A DNA stretch of 64,000 nt from the NCBI GenBank assembly GCA_030248215.1, contig JASANG010003183.1, positions 62,001 to 126,000 of the forward strand. Reading direction: 5' to 3'. This DNA is from Enoplolaimus lenunculus. Lineage: Eukaryota; Nematoda; Enoplea; Enoplida; Thoracostomopsidae. A program made the position numbers and the translations under genes. Below, piece by piece: positions 1-10,800 of the stretch. The stretch's first letter is position 1; every line of letters begins with the position of its first letter. A model generated the notes under the pieces. It was given only the letters and a program-made list of their open reading frames with translations, did not search any database and was not told the origin of the DNA.

Positions 1-4
1 TCAT

Positions 5-1351
5 ATCCTTGCGCATTCCTGCCCCTGGTTAAAACTTCTGACCACCGTGGCAAAACTATATTGTCCATCCGGTGGGCAGGCAAAATTCGGAGTGCGGGGA
101 AAAATAAATTCTTGGTAAAAAGGAATTGGTCAAAAAGGAAAAAGAAAAACGGGGACCCGTACCGCCCATTTTAGGGCTGTAGAAATTTTTACTATACGCA
201 ACAATCGTTCAATACTCGGGCCCCAAAAATTAGCCGGGAAAAGAAAAAGGAAAAAGGAAAAAGAAAAATATCCATCCCTAGTCCGGACAATAACAACATA
301 TTCTAACTCGGACTCGCTCGGTCGCGAATCGAGCCAGTCCGAGTCAGAGTCAACAAAAACAGCCCCGTCCAGCGGGGATTGACGCGTCAAAAGCAACAGA
401 AAAGTAACAAACAAGGGTAAAACAGCTCTCTTTGTAGTTCAACTGCAACAAAGTTTCGGAAGCTTCTCGGAAAGTTTAATAGAGTACCATTTTGAACTGA
501 ACCTTTGAGTTTTATTACTGAAGAATTTTGTAAGTACCAATACATATTAAGCCCGTTAAATTTTTATCATATTTCCCGGTACCGCCGACGCTTCTGGCCA
601 CCGGTACTCGAGAAACATGTAACGCAAAACAAAATTTTCCGTAGCCGACTTCTGTGCTCGAAGCTGGCCACATCGGCGAGTGAAAACTGTAAAACAAAGA
701 CATGAAAATTACGCTTAGAAGGCATCCGCCAAATTTATGTGCTATACTGGCAACCTGAACACGAAAACAAACTGAATGCCTAAATTGTAGAATCGGCAGC
801 AGCTTTTATACCCTGCCGGATGGCTAAACCAAATTTGCATAAATAGAAGCTTATTTGCATAAGCTTCCTAAAATTTTGTAAAATTAGCATAAATTTCTGA
901 AAACCGGCCAGGTAGTTATGGTCGAAAAGTTTCGAATTCGGAGCGAAAGCAACAACAACAACAACAAAAACAAAAACAACGACAACAACAAGAGCAACAA
1001 CATTGCAATTGGTAAACCAAAATAAACAAGGAACCGGAGGGGGAAAGAAACAGTATGAAAGAACAATTAAGTTAGGGTAGCAAGAGGTTTACATGAGGTG
1101 GGTGTCTGTTCAGATGCACTGCGCAGGCTGCTCACGCTCAGAATCTGAGATTTCCAGCTGCTGAAATAAATGCTCGAGGAGCGCCTGACCCCGTGCCACT
1201 TTCTAGCGTCCACGGGGTAGACGTCCGCACCGCATCTCAAATGTAATAACTGCCAGCAGCTGTGACCCAAAGCAGAATCGCTCCGCGATAACGGGGCAAA
1301 TTTTTCAGAATACCATAACCTCAAGAGCGCGTACCCAGAGGCATCCCTACA
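5..1351. repeat. 1.35 kb direct repeat, copy 1 (LTR-like)
   Basis: This segment recurs at 2793-4139 with a constant offset of 2788 bases, no net insertion or deletion, and only scattered single-base differences. The left edge runs into the start of the window, so the true boundary is uncertain. It contains a CAA-rich microsatellite near 948-1001 and a purine-rich run near 240-270. Read on the minus strand both copies begin TGTAGGG, which would suit an LTR, but I found no convincing CA end, primer-binding site or gag/pol frame. Open frames inside it look incidental. A tandem segmental duplication is the alternative. Confidence 0.8.
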
Positions 1352-2790
1352 TCCCCTCTTCTTTTGGCTTGATGTCTCCATCAAGGGGTTGCGAGGCAAC
1401 ATCTCAACAAGACCAAGAGGAGCAATGAGGGAGGCAACAGGGTACGCGCCACTTGATTTACCAGCGCGAGCAACCCATATCTTTAGCAAAAAACCGCAGC
1501 TGAATTAACGTGAAAAGGGGCAAGGGTTGGTCAAAAGTTGCGTTTAAAATCATGGCGCATTGACCACAAAACGTAACAGCTATTTATATCAAGGAGCTGC
1601 AAAACTAGGGTCAGAATTGATTTCCCGCGTCACACAGACATGCATAAAAAGTAGCAAATGTACAAACATAAAAAAATATTAAAGTTGTTTGTTAAATCAG
1701 CTCTTTCTGTCATCAAGTACAATATTGCTTGACCAGACGCTATTACGTTGAAGATATCATTTCATTATTGAACCCAACAAAGTCATCATATTGAAAGTAA
1801 TCAAGAAGAGTCAACTTAGCCGCGAGATCGTCGTTGGACCAAAGAAACAAGACGCGAGTAAATGAGATCACTCGAGTAATCATATTATGAGATAATTACG
1901 GTTAGTAGATCGAAAACTTGAGAACCGTCGATGTTGATTTGCCCCTTCCGAGACAGCTTTCTTCTGTCGTCGCCCAAATGACGCCTTTAATTGCGCTATC
2001 ACTGAATGCACCGATAAATGTTCCAAACGTTTGAACCGACTGCCGTTTGTAAATTAGGCTTCTTGAATGCAAGGATTCGAACGCCATCACCGAAGTCCAT
2101 GTAGCTGCTATCACACTTGTTGTTGCTATCGCCGCTGTCTGAATATTGGGTGGCCGGTCATACTTGCCAAGCTACTGACTGACTTTAGCATTGCCACTGG
2201 GCTTTGTTGGTTCGTTGTTGCGCAATCGTCATTGTTGTCGTAACTCCTGTCTGCTTAGACGTTGTCATCTATGGAACTTTTTGAAAAATCCAAAAAAAAA
2301 CTGCGCTGAAATATTAGAAATAAGTTGCATAGCGAATAAATATGCGGTCTGCAGGGTATAACAAGCACTATTTGAGTCCGGCGATACCTTTTAGTTCTCG
2401 AACGTAACAAATTCAAACCCGCTGTGCATTTCAGATCTGGACTGTCTTACATGTGAGCATTGTTGCCCACACATAAGACACTCACGGCGTAGCCCCCATA
2501 TAAGGTTGGGACCCTGCACCTAAGCATAAGCCACCTATCCTCGGCGATCCCAATCTTATGATTGTGCGATGACAAAACTTGTAGAATCGGCTTAGCTACG
2601 CTGGCTTAGCCGTGTTCGGGATAGGATTTCCGCGCCCAGGTCTGGAGTGCACTTGCATTCCCAATCCTTATCCGTCATCACCGGACCCATTTCTGGGTTA
2701 AGAAATTAGTAAATTTTTAACCTACTAAAAACCGGCCAGCCAAATACATGGCTGGACTGCAATAAAACAAAATTCGGAACTAGGAGACTT
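1352..2790. other. Spacer between the 1.35 kb direct repeats
   Basis: This 1.44 kb segment lies between the two direct repeats and would be the internal region if they are LTRs. I see no protein domain on either strand. The minus-strand frames at 1067-1489 and 1902-2114 have no recognisable motif, and the first runs on from the repeat. The right part (about 2450-2720) is more GC-rich and structured than its surroundings, with a small inverted repeat around 2735-2755. Confidence 0.45.
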
Positions 2791-2792
2791 AC

Positions 2793-4139
2793 ATCCTTGC
2801 GCATTCCTGCCCCTGGTTAAAACTTCTGACCACCGTGGCAAAACTATATTGTCCATCCGGTGGGCAGGCAAAATTCGGAGTGCGGGGAAAAATAAATTCT
2901 TGGTAAAAAGGAATTGGTCAAAAAGGAAAAAGAAAAACGGGGACCCGCACCGCCCATTTTAGGGCTGTAGAAATTTTTACTATACGCAACAATCGTTCAA
3001 TACTCGGGGCCCAAAAATTAGCCGGGAAAAGAAAAAGGAAAAAGGAAAAAGAAAAATATCCATCCCTAGTCCGGACAATAACAACATATTCTAACTCGGA
3101 CTCGCTCGGTCGCGAATCGAGCCAGTCCGAGTCAGAGTCAACAAAAACAGCCCCGTCCAGCGGGGATTGACGCGTCAAAAGCAACAGAAAAGTAACAAAC
3201 AAGGGTAAAACAGCTCTCTTTGTAGTTCAACTGCAACAAAGTTTCGGAAGCTTCCCGGAAAGTTTAATAGAGTACCATTTTGAACTGAACCTTTGAGTTT
3301 TATTACTGAAGAATTTTGTAAGTACCAATACATATTAAGCCCGTTAAATTTTTATCATATTTCCCGGTACCGCCGACGTCTCTGGCCACCGGTACTCGAG
3401 AAACGTGTAACGCAAAACAAAATTTTCCGTAGCCGACTTCTGTGCTCGAAGCCGGCCACATCGGCGAGTGAAAACTGTAAAACAAAGACATGAAAATTAC
3501 GCTTAGAAGGCATCCGCCAAATTTATGTGCCATACTGGCAACCTGAACACGAAAACAAACTGAATGCCTAAATTGTAGAATCGGCAGCAGCTTTTATACC
3601 CTGCCGGACGGCTAAACCAAATTTGCATAATTAGAAGCTTATTTGCATAAGCTTCCTAAAATTTTGTAAAATTAGCATAAATTTCTGAAAACCGGCCAGG
3701 TAGTTATGGTCGAAATGTTTCGAATTCGGAGCGAAAGCAACAACAACATCAACAAAAACAAAAACAACGACAACAACAAGAGCAACAACATTGCAATTGG
3801 TAAACCAAAGTAAACAAGGAACCGGAGGGGGAAAGAAACAGTATGAAAGAACAATTAAGTTAGGGTAGCAAGAGGTTTACATGAGGTGGGTGTCTGTTCA
3901 GATGCACTGCGCAGGCTGCTCACGCTCAGAATCTGAGATTTCCAGCTGCTGAAATAAATGCTCGAGGAGCGCCTGACCCCGTGCCACTTTCTAGCGTCCA
4001 CGGGGTAGACGTCCGCACCGCATCTCAAATGTAATAACTGCCAGCAGCTGTGACCCAAAGCAGAATCGCTCCGCGATAACCGGGCAAATTTTGCAGAATA
4101 CCATAACCTCAAGAGCGCGTACCCAGAGGCATCCCTACA
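2793..4139. repeat. 1.35 kb direct repeat, copy 2 (LTR-like)
   Basis: This is the second copy of the segment at 5-1351, collinear to the last base. The sharp right edge after GCATCCCTACA is shared by both copies, after which the sequences are unrelated. The copies differ by roughly one to two percent by eye, so the duplication or insertion is recent. The CAA-rich microsatellite reappears at about 3736-3790. Confidence 0.8.
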
Positions 4140-4345
4140 AATTCTAAAAACTGAGTTGTTTTTGAGCTGAAGTTATAATTTAAACTAAAATTAAGTTTTC
4201 GTAAATTTCACACTAAACATCCATTAGTTTAACTTAAACTTAATATTCTAGTTTAGTTAGTTCCTCCAGCCATTTGCGCTTTACTTACACTCATATTATT
4301 CATGTTTGTTAAGCTAAAATTAAAGTTTAAATTTTTAGAGTGTAA
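4140..4345. mobile_element. Palindromic AT-rich MITE (family L)
   Basis: The segment starts with TCTAAAAACT and ends with TTTTTAGAGTG, and has many TTTAAACTAAA-type inverted motifs between. Related copies lie near 11990-12110, 28600-28890 and 42370-42500, all sharing an internal CCAGCCATTT-like stretch and the abundant AGTTTAGTTTAA words. Foldback structure and repetition suggest a non-autonomous DNA element. No coding capacity is seen. Confidence 0.5.
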
Positions 4346-4655
4346 GCCTAAGCCCAAACCTGTCTCCAAACCGCCAAGTCTCAGCTTAAATGCTGTTCAA
4401 CTGAGTTTATCGTTTGAGATCTCAAAAACGAAAAGTTGCATGAATTAGCTATAAAATGTCATTTAACGAGACTGCAATTTCAGGCTTTTGTCAGGTTGGT
4501 ATATTCTCTGCGCATATACTGCAATAATATTGCATGGTTGATCAGAAAATACCAGTTATACACTGAATCGTCGCATTCAAAAACAGTTTCTTCGAAATTT
4601 TTTGTTAAGCTAAACTTATATAATTATTAACAAGTAATTGTAAGATCGAATATGC

Positions 4656-4848
4656 GGCCAATGTTACTTTTAGGGGCGTAACAGTAGATTAAACATATTC
4701 CTAATTCTAAGAATAAGAATAATCGTTGCAAAAATGTGTTTCTAAGCCTAAGCCTAAACCTAAGCAAAAAATGTGTAATCCAGAATCTAAACCTACTCGT
4801 TTATAGACCCGCCAGAAACATTGGACGCCCCTTAAAGTAACATGGGCC
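4656..4848 (+). mobile_element. Family A MITE with telomere-like core
   Basis: The element begins GGCCAATGTTACTTTTAGGG and ends with the inverse CCCCTTAAAGTAACATGGGCC. It is flanked by a perfect 8-bp duplication, GAATATGC, at 4648-4655 and 4849-4856. The interior holds GCCTAA units, the telomere-type repeat. Eight-base target duplications are typical of hAT-type transposition. There is no open frame, so it is non-autonomous. Confidence 0.85.
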
Positions 4849-4856
4849 GAATATGC

Positions 4857-5395
4857 TGTGATTTTTAATATTACTTTTATTTTTCAATTATCCCGAAATT
4901 TATTATATTTTATTGACTACAAATTAAATGACATACACGGTCATAGACAGTATTTCAGTTCGGGAGTGCGTAACCTCTATGCAAAACGTAGATATGGCGA
5001 CCAAGCGTAAACGAACGAAACCGTATTTTTTGCTAACCTCGAAAATTCGCTACATCAAACCGCCTGCACTAAAACCATTTTTTTTTCGCTAGAAATTTCA
5101 GCACGAACAAGCCCACTTGTGTCTTCGTACGCTTGTGATGACCAACAAAAAACGCGAGAATTTGTTGCGAAATGTTTAAATTAATATAAAAAATGCAACA
5201 AATTCTATATTTGTCTTGTCCAGTATCTGCAATGGACGACGCTAAAACACTGCGTTGTTTCTAAATTATAATCGCAGCGTTTGATGTGAATTTTAATTGC
5301 AACAGATTATTTTCCAATTGTTTCTGTTTGTAGTTTTTGCAGTTGGCAATTTGAAATTGCAATTTGCAATTTTTCAGCAATCACTACTAAGGTTT
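4857..5395. other. Intergenic AT-rich DNA without gene
   Basis: No exon with good splice signals or recognisable protein similarity was found on either strand here. The sequence is AT-rich with short homopolymer runs and no clear repeat family copy. Confidence 0.4.
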
Positions 5396-5710
5396 CTCAG
5401 ATATACTAAGAGTGTATTATACGCTTTAGCAAGCGTGTGCAACTCTGCGGGTTCCGCATGGTACAAAATTCGGCATCGGGCGTTGCGTTTTGGCCAACCC
5501 CCCTTATTTAGAAGGGGGTCGCTGTCACATGAATACCTATTAATTAAACTGTAAACGGAGCATTTTTGATGCCGAGTACATAAAGTGTCATGGTTCGCAC
5601 AGGTTGCACGCACTCTAAATAAAGCGGTCAGTCAAAAACGCAACACGTGCCTGGGTACATTTTGTATCATGCGAAACCTCAAGAGTTGCATACTGTTGCA
5701 TCATGCAATT
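5396..5710. mobile_element. Inverted-repeat MITE, family F copy 1
   Basis: The element contains GTGTGCAACTC near its left side and the inverse GAGTTGCATACT near its right, with paired inner blocks (GCGTTGCGTTTTGGCC against GTCAAAAACGCAAC). Similar copies are at 11353-11690, 17595-17705 (half), 19845-20165 and 48070-48450. A run such as CCCCCCTTATTTAGAAGGGGG marks the centre of the left arm. The open frames here are by-products of the inverted structure. Confidence 0.65.
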
Positions 5711-6248
5711 TTGCGTATGCATATTGAATTTTCAAACAAAAAAATAGCCAAATCTACGAGGCAAATGCAATTTTAAGACCAAAAGTCGAACGATTCAGGG
5801 AAACATGCGGTGATTTAGGCTACAGTATTCTAACTTTTAGGCCATTTTTAAGCTAAAAATTAATGTTTGGACATCTCGGCCTAACGCTTAAATTCACACA
5901 CACCGAAAAAGATTTACTTTAAGCCTATAAGTCCAAGCTAATATGCTAACAGACTCGTGTTAGTTATGAGGGCTAGCTCGTTGAGTGACAGGAACACGAG
6001 AGGACTATGAGCAAGGGTATTTCCACGGGGGCCATTGGGAGGCCGTGCCCACCCGACGTAGACTCGGTTTTAAAGTAAACAATCTTGAATTGCAATTGTA
6101 GGGCCATCCATAAATTATTCAGTGCCTCTCCAAATATAATTTTCTGCGGTCGTCGCTGACTTCGAGACCAGGATCCTTAGGTCCACGCTGAGGCTTAGGA
6201 TGAGGCGTAGATTTAGTGAGGGTGGTTTGCTATAATTAACCAGGTCCA

Positions 6249-6459
6249 CACTGCAAAAAATGAAGAGTCAAATTGACTGTTTCCGAAACAGGCTCTACGG
6301 AACTACACAAACTGAGTCAAATTCGACTCCGCCAGACTCAAATTCGACTCACTAAGTCGCACGTTTGACTCAGACGGAGTCGAATTTGACTCCGTTTGTG
6401 TGTAGTCCCGTAGAGCCTATTTCGGACGGAGTTAATTTGACTCACCATTTTTTGCAGCG
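6249..6459. mobile_element. Palindromic MITE, family C copy 1
   Basis: The ends are CACTGCAAAAAATG and the inverse CATTTTTTGCAG. The interior is a chain of inverted GAGTCAAATT/AATTTGACTC words around a central AAACGTGYGACTC-like segment. Near-identical structures lie at 12541-12751, 19263-19472 and 33270-33476, with a fragment at 58075-58205. Confidence 0.8.
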
Positions 6460-6995
6460 CAGGTAACAAAAGTCGCGTACCCAATCATAGATCCTGAATT
6501 TGTAAAAGATATTTTCATCATTAAATTTCTAAACTGTTTGCTAGGAAATTTGAAACGCTTTTACTAGAAATGTTTACCGCAGTTAAAATAAAAATATGTA
6601 TAAACTGTCGTAGTTTTTAATCGTTTAGTGTACACGATAGCCATGTTACGCTTCCTAAACAGTTTTTAAATATTAATAAAGTTGTTATACACCTTGAAAC
6701 GTGCGCATAAACTGCAGTTAACCTTGCAAATGCGATACAAGAAACAATTTTATTGCGTTTTGTTTTATGAAAAATTGCTGCTTGCGATGCTGAAACACAG
6801 AAGGTTGAAACTCTTAAGTTATGATCGGAAACTTGGCATTTTTGGGATGTTCAGGAAGTCTTTAAAAATTGTCGTGTGAGTCCAGGTTATTATTAATCTT
6901 GCATTACTTTGAAATGTTCACTTTTTAGTAGAGCGGATATTTCAATTAAACGGCTAAGAGTTTTTATTACTTTTCAGGATAGAGATAAATATTTC

Positions 6996-7221
6996 GGCAC
7001 ATGTTACTTTAACGGACGTAAAGGTTTCTGGTGGGTCTATAAAACAGTGGGTTTAGATTCTAGATTACAATTTTTTGCTTAGGCTTAGGTTTAGGAATAC
7101 GCTTTTGCAACGCTTAGGCTTAGGTTTAGGCATAGGAATACACTTTTGCAACGCTTAGGCTTAGGCTTAGGCTTTGGAATACGCCAAATCTACTGCTAAG
7201 CCCCTAAAAGGAACAATGGCC
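6996..7221 (-). mobile_element. Family A MITE with telomere-like core
   Basis: Inverted orientation of the family at 4656-4848: GGCACATGTTACTTTAACGG at the left and CCCCTAAAAGGAACAATGGCC at the right. The flanks carry the perfect 8-bp duplication AATATTTC (6988-6995 and 7222-7229). The interior contains three blocks of TTAGGC-type repeats separated by AATACGCTTTTGCAACGC spacers. Confidence 0.85.
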
Positions 7222-7698
7222 AATATTTCAATAGATATTTTTGTGATAAAATAGTAACACCCCTACCTTACATTTTTTTTCCTCCTTTAGAAAAGTATTT
7301 AGTGATAAAATGATAAGGTCCCCCCCTACGTTACAATTTTTCCGTCAGTAATTGTTTTGGTTAAAATTACATTTCTTAACGTTTGCCAGATCACCGTCGC
7401 CGTCAGAAATTTGTGGATCCGCGCTCGTAAAAGTTTTTTCGCCGTCGTGGATAAAAATGTAACCCGCCTGTCTGGAAAATTTTGTAGGGGGCAAAATTTT
7501 TCCAGTGGGGGCCGAAACCCGTCTGCCTCTCCCCACATGGCTACAGGCCTGCGGCATTTCCGTCGGCGTGTACGCTTACAATATTAAGCCATTTAATTAT
7601 TTTTTTCGCGTTCATCTGTTAGTAAATTAAACTTCGGTTAATTAGCGGTATAATGCTTATACAATGTGCACTGCGAGTTAAAAAGCCATGATTACGAG

Positions 7699-7801
7699 AT
7701 GTATGCATTAACGCAGTGCGTTTCTAAATTGCCATTAATTGCAGCGATCATTCTGCAATTACCTGCAATATGCAACCAGTTAGACGCAGTATATCCATCA
7801 G
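7699..7801 (+). CDS. cle-1: Probable signal-peptide exon of the collagen XVIII gene
   Basis: An ATG at 7699 opens a frame whose product has a hydrophobic core (residues about 9-24, [16 protein letters not shown]) followed by polar residues, as in a signal peptide. The exon ends TCAG before a strong donor GTACGT at 7802. It leaves one base, G, which joins the AC at 8839 to make an Asp codon, so the phase matches the next exon. An alternative ATG at 7666 in the same frame would add 11 residues. No transcript evidence is available, and other upstream exons could serve longer isoforms. Confidence 0.6.
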
Positions 7802-10800
7802 GTACGTTAAAAACATGGACAATGTTTTTGATATGTCGATACGTATGCTTGTGCAAAACGTACTGTTCAAGAAGTAAAACAGACTCAGGTATTGAAATCA
7901 AGCCTGTTTCGAAGTCTTAAATGTAAGACATTAGTTTCTGAAATTTTTCAAAAATCGATGTCTGCAATTTTTAACATTTAAAATGTCTTAAATTTATGAG
8001 TGTGTTTCATAAACGATTAAGGCAAATATTTCTGAAATACATGACAAATATGGCTGAAATATAAGATAAATGTGTTTGAAATAAATCTTAGAAACAAGCA
8101 ACATTAACCAGAGAAGTCGCCTTCAAAATTGGGAGTTAAGCTCAGCCAAATCCCCTTATTTTACAACCTAAAATACGTACAAGATGTAAACTTAGGTTGG
8201 GGGGAGCCTGAGCTCTACCTGAAATATCTTTGAAATTCGATTATTTATGTACTTTCTTAAGAATATAAACAGAGCAAACTTTTTTTGCATACATAAAAAT
8301 CAGAAAATTGGTCTTAAATTATAAGACAACTATTTCTTGAAAGGAAGAAATTTATGTCTTATAAATTGGCAACAGTAATTTCTTAAATATAAGAGAATTT
8401 TGTTTCAATCAGTTCAGAGACAAATTTCTGAGCTGTTTAAGACATTAATGTCTTTAAAATTTAAGAAAGTTTTAGCGTCTTGAAATTTCAAGACAATTGA
8501 TTTTGTGTGTGGATACCCAAACGAAATGTTTTAACATTTTTGAATTTCACAAAACACTTTTTACATTTCAAAAAGTTAATAATGTAAGTTAGGTATTTTA
8601 CCAATTTCACAAAGTTTTTTTGAACAAAAGTGAAAAATATGCAAAAATAATTTGCTTTGCCACTTGGCAAATTATATTTTTGGCTTGAATCTAAAAATTT
8701 GTTGCTCGCTACGCTCACTCACAACCCTTTCTCGGACTAAATTATTTTTTTTCGAAACGAAATCCTGGTTATGTTTCTGGCTAAACAACATTGAAAATAT
8801 GACTGGCTATCAAAGCAGCAACTGGTAATTATTTTCAGACACCGAAACTGAAATCAACCTGCTCCAAGCGATCAAAGTCCCGCTTACAGACGACGAAATC
8901 TACTTTGACAAAGGCAAATACGGTTTGAAGGCGTTCGGGTTCACCGATGGCCCGCATCAGGTCCTTGTGCCCCACCGGCTTTATTTACCGAAACGATTCT
9001 TCCGCGACTTCGCAATACTGGCAACGATTCGTATGGATCAACCGCAAGGGGGATACTTGTTCGCAGTATTGAATCCCCTCGACACAGTTGTAGAGCTGGG
9101 TGTGCACGTGGCTGAAACGGCAGCAACAGGGGGTCGACAAACCAACATATCCCTTTACTATACAGACGACCGAACTCACGTTGAATCTCAACTGCTCGCG
9201 TCATTCAGAATTCGATCTATTCATCGAAAGTGGACTCAATTTGCGTTGAAAGTGGTCCGAGATGACGTCACGTTGTTTGTTAATTGTGAAAAGTATCAAA
9301 AAGCAGAAACTGGCAAACGAACTCCACCAAGGCTTGTGTTTGAAGATGCGTCGAAGTTGTATTTGGCACAAGCTGGCACGATTCTAAACGGGCGGTTTGT
9401 GGTACGTTTAACATGGTGCTCAGGCTTAGGCTTAGCTTTCACAGAAGGCTTACCTAAGCCTAAGCCTAAGGAATACATTTCAAACAAGACTTAGCTCATC
9501 ACGTCTAAACCTAAATCGGAAATATGTACCGACTCGCAATCTTTAGCCTTAGCCTATGCATGAACCTAATCTGATTTGCCTAAGCCTTAACTTTGAACGC
9601 ACAGAATAGACTACCGGAACGAAATTCTCTATTTCAAAAGAGTTCATTACTGGATAAAGTCAATTTGTATTAATTTAGATTCCATAACAGAGTCGAACCT
9701 TAGAAGAATGGTCGACAATGTTTAAATTTGTAATAGATACTTGGACAACTCGCGTAAACTTTATTAAATACAGGAAAAAAGATTAACGGACATTGCAATC
9801 AACAAAAATTGCTTCGGAGCAAACCACGTCTGCCCAAAAGAAGGGATATAACAAATCAGGAAAGATGTAACGAAACACGAGGAGACTTAAAACTAAATAA
9901 AAGTCCGTAATCGTATAACAGGATGATCCCTGTGGAGAGGCAAAATAAATATCAGTCCTACCTCCTCTGATTCGGGTCACTACAGTAAGCAGATTCTTAA
10001 AATCAGCTCGAATCTTACAGACCATTTCGTCCCATAAACGGTTGTTGTTGCCATACGCACGGTCAGTAATTTGTTAACAGCAATATTATTGTTTGTAAAA
10101 CAAAAATTTCGATTTCTAAGTAATCTGCTTAAGCCTATAAGCTTGAGTCTGGCCCGTAGCCAAGGAGGGGGCAAGCCCCCTGGAACAATTTTGGCCACCG
10201 CCTAGAAAATTTTCAACCTTGCTTGCAAGTCATTTTAAAACCATTGAATGCCCCTCATGGAAATTTTTTAGCCCCCTAGCAAAGTGAGCTAACTACAGGC
10301 CTGGTGCAACCGAATATCCGTTTTCGTTTTCGGTACAAATTGGGAGTTCGTTTGCGGCATTCCTCAAAAATGTTTCAGCTGTACACTCGTGACCTATCTC
10401 TGGATTGCGAGATTTGCCGAATTCTGGTGATGCTTTCAAAACTAAATAAGCTTTTCTTGCCTTAGCAATTTTTATCAGACATCTACGATTTCAAGCTAAG
10501 ATTCGAACCCCACAGTCGCGGGCGGGTGGCGTTCATTATCACCAGTCAGCTAAATCTGCTTGAAATGGTTATCTACATAATTGAATGAAACGTTGAATAT
10601 AAATTTAAAAATGTTTTATTTCAGGGTGCAATTCAAGAACTTCGGATCATGGCAAATCCATCTGAAGCCGAAGAACAATGCGAACATGGACTGATAGATG
10701 TACGTCGGATCGGACGGCCGATCCTATGAACATTTTCGTATCCAAGCCAGAGCGTCCAATGTCAAAGCGTCCCCAATAGCAATCCCAGCTAAAAATTTAG

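Noticed and set aside
1067-1489. 140-codon minus-strand frame
   Set aside because: It straddles the edge of the direct repeat, has no recognised domain, and in the second copy is interrupted at the repeat edge.
7326-7587. Overlapping open frames on both strands
   Set aside because: They overlap each other in several frames in repeat-like DNA with no splice signals or similarity.
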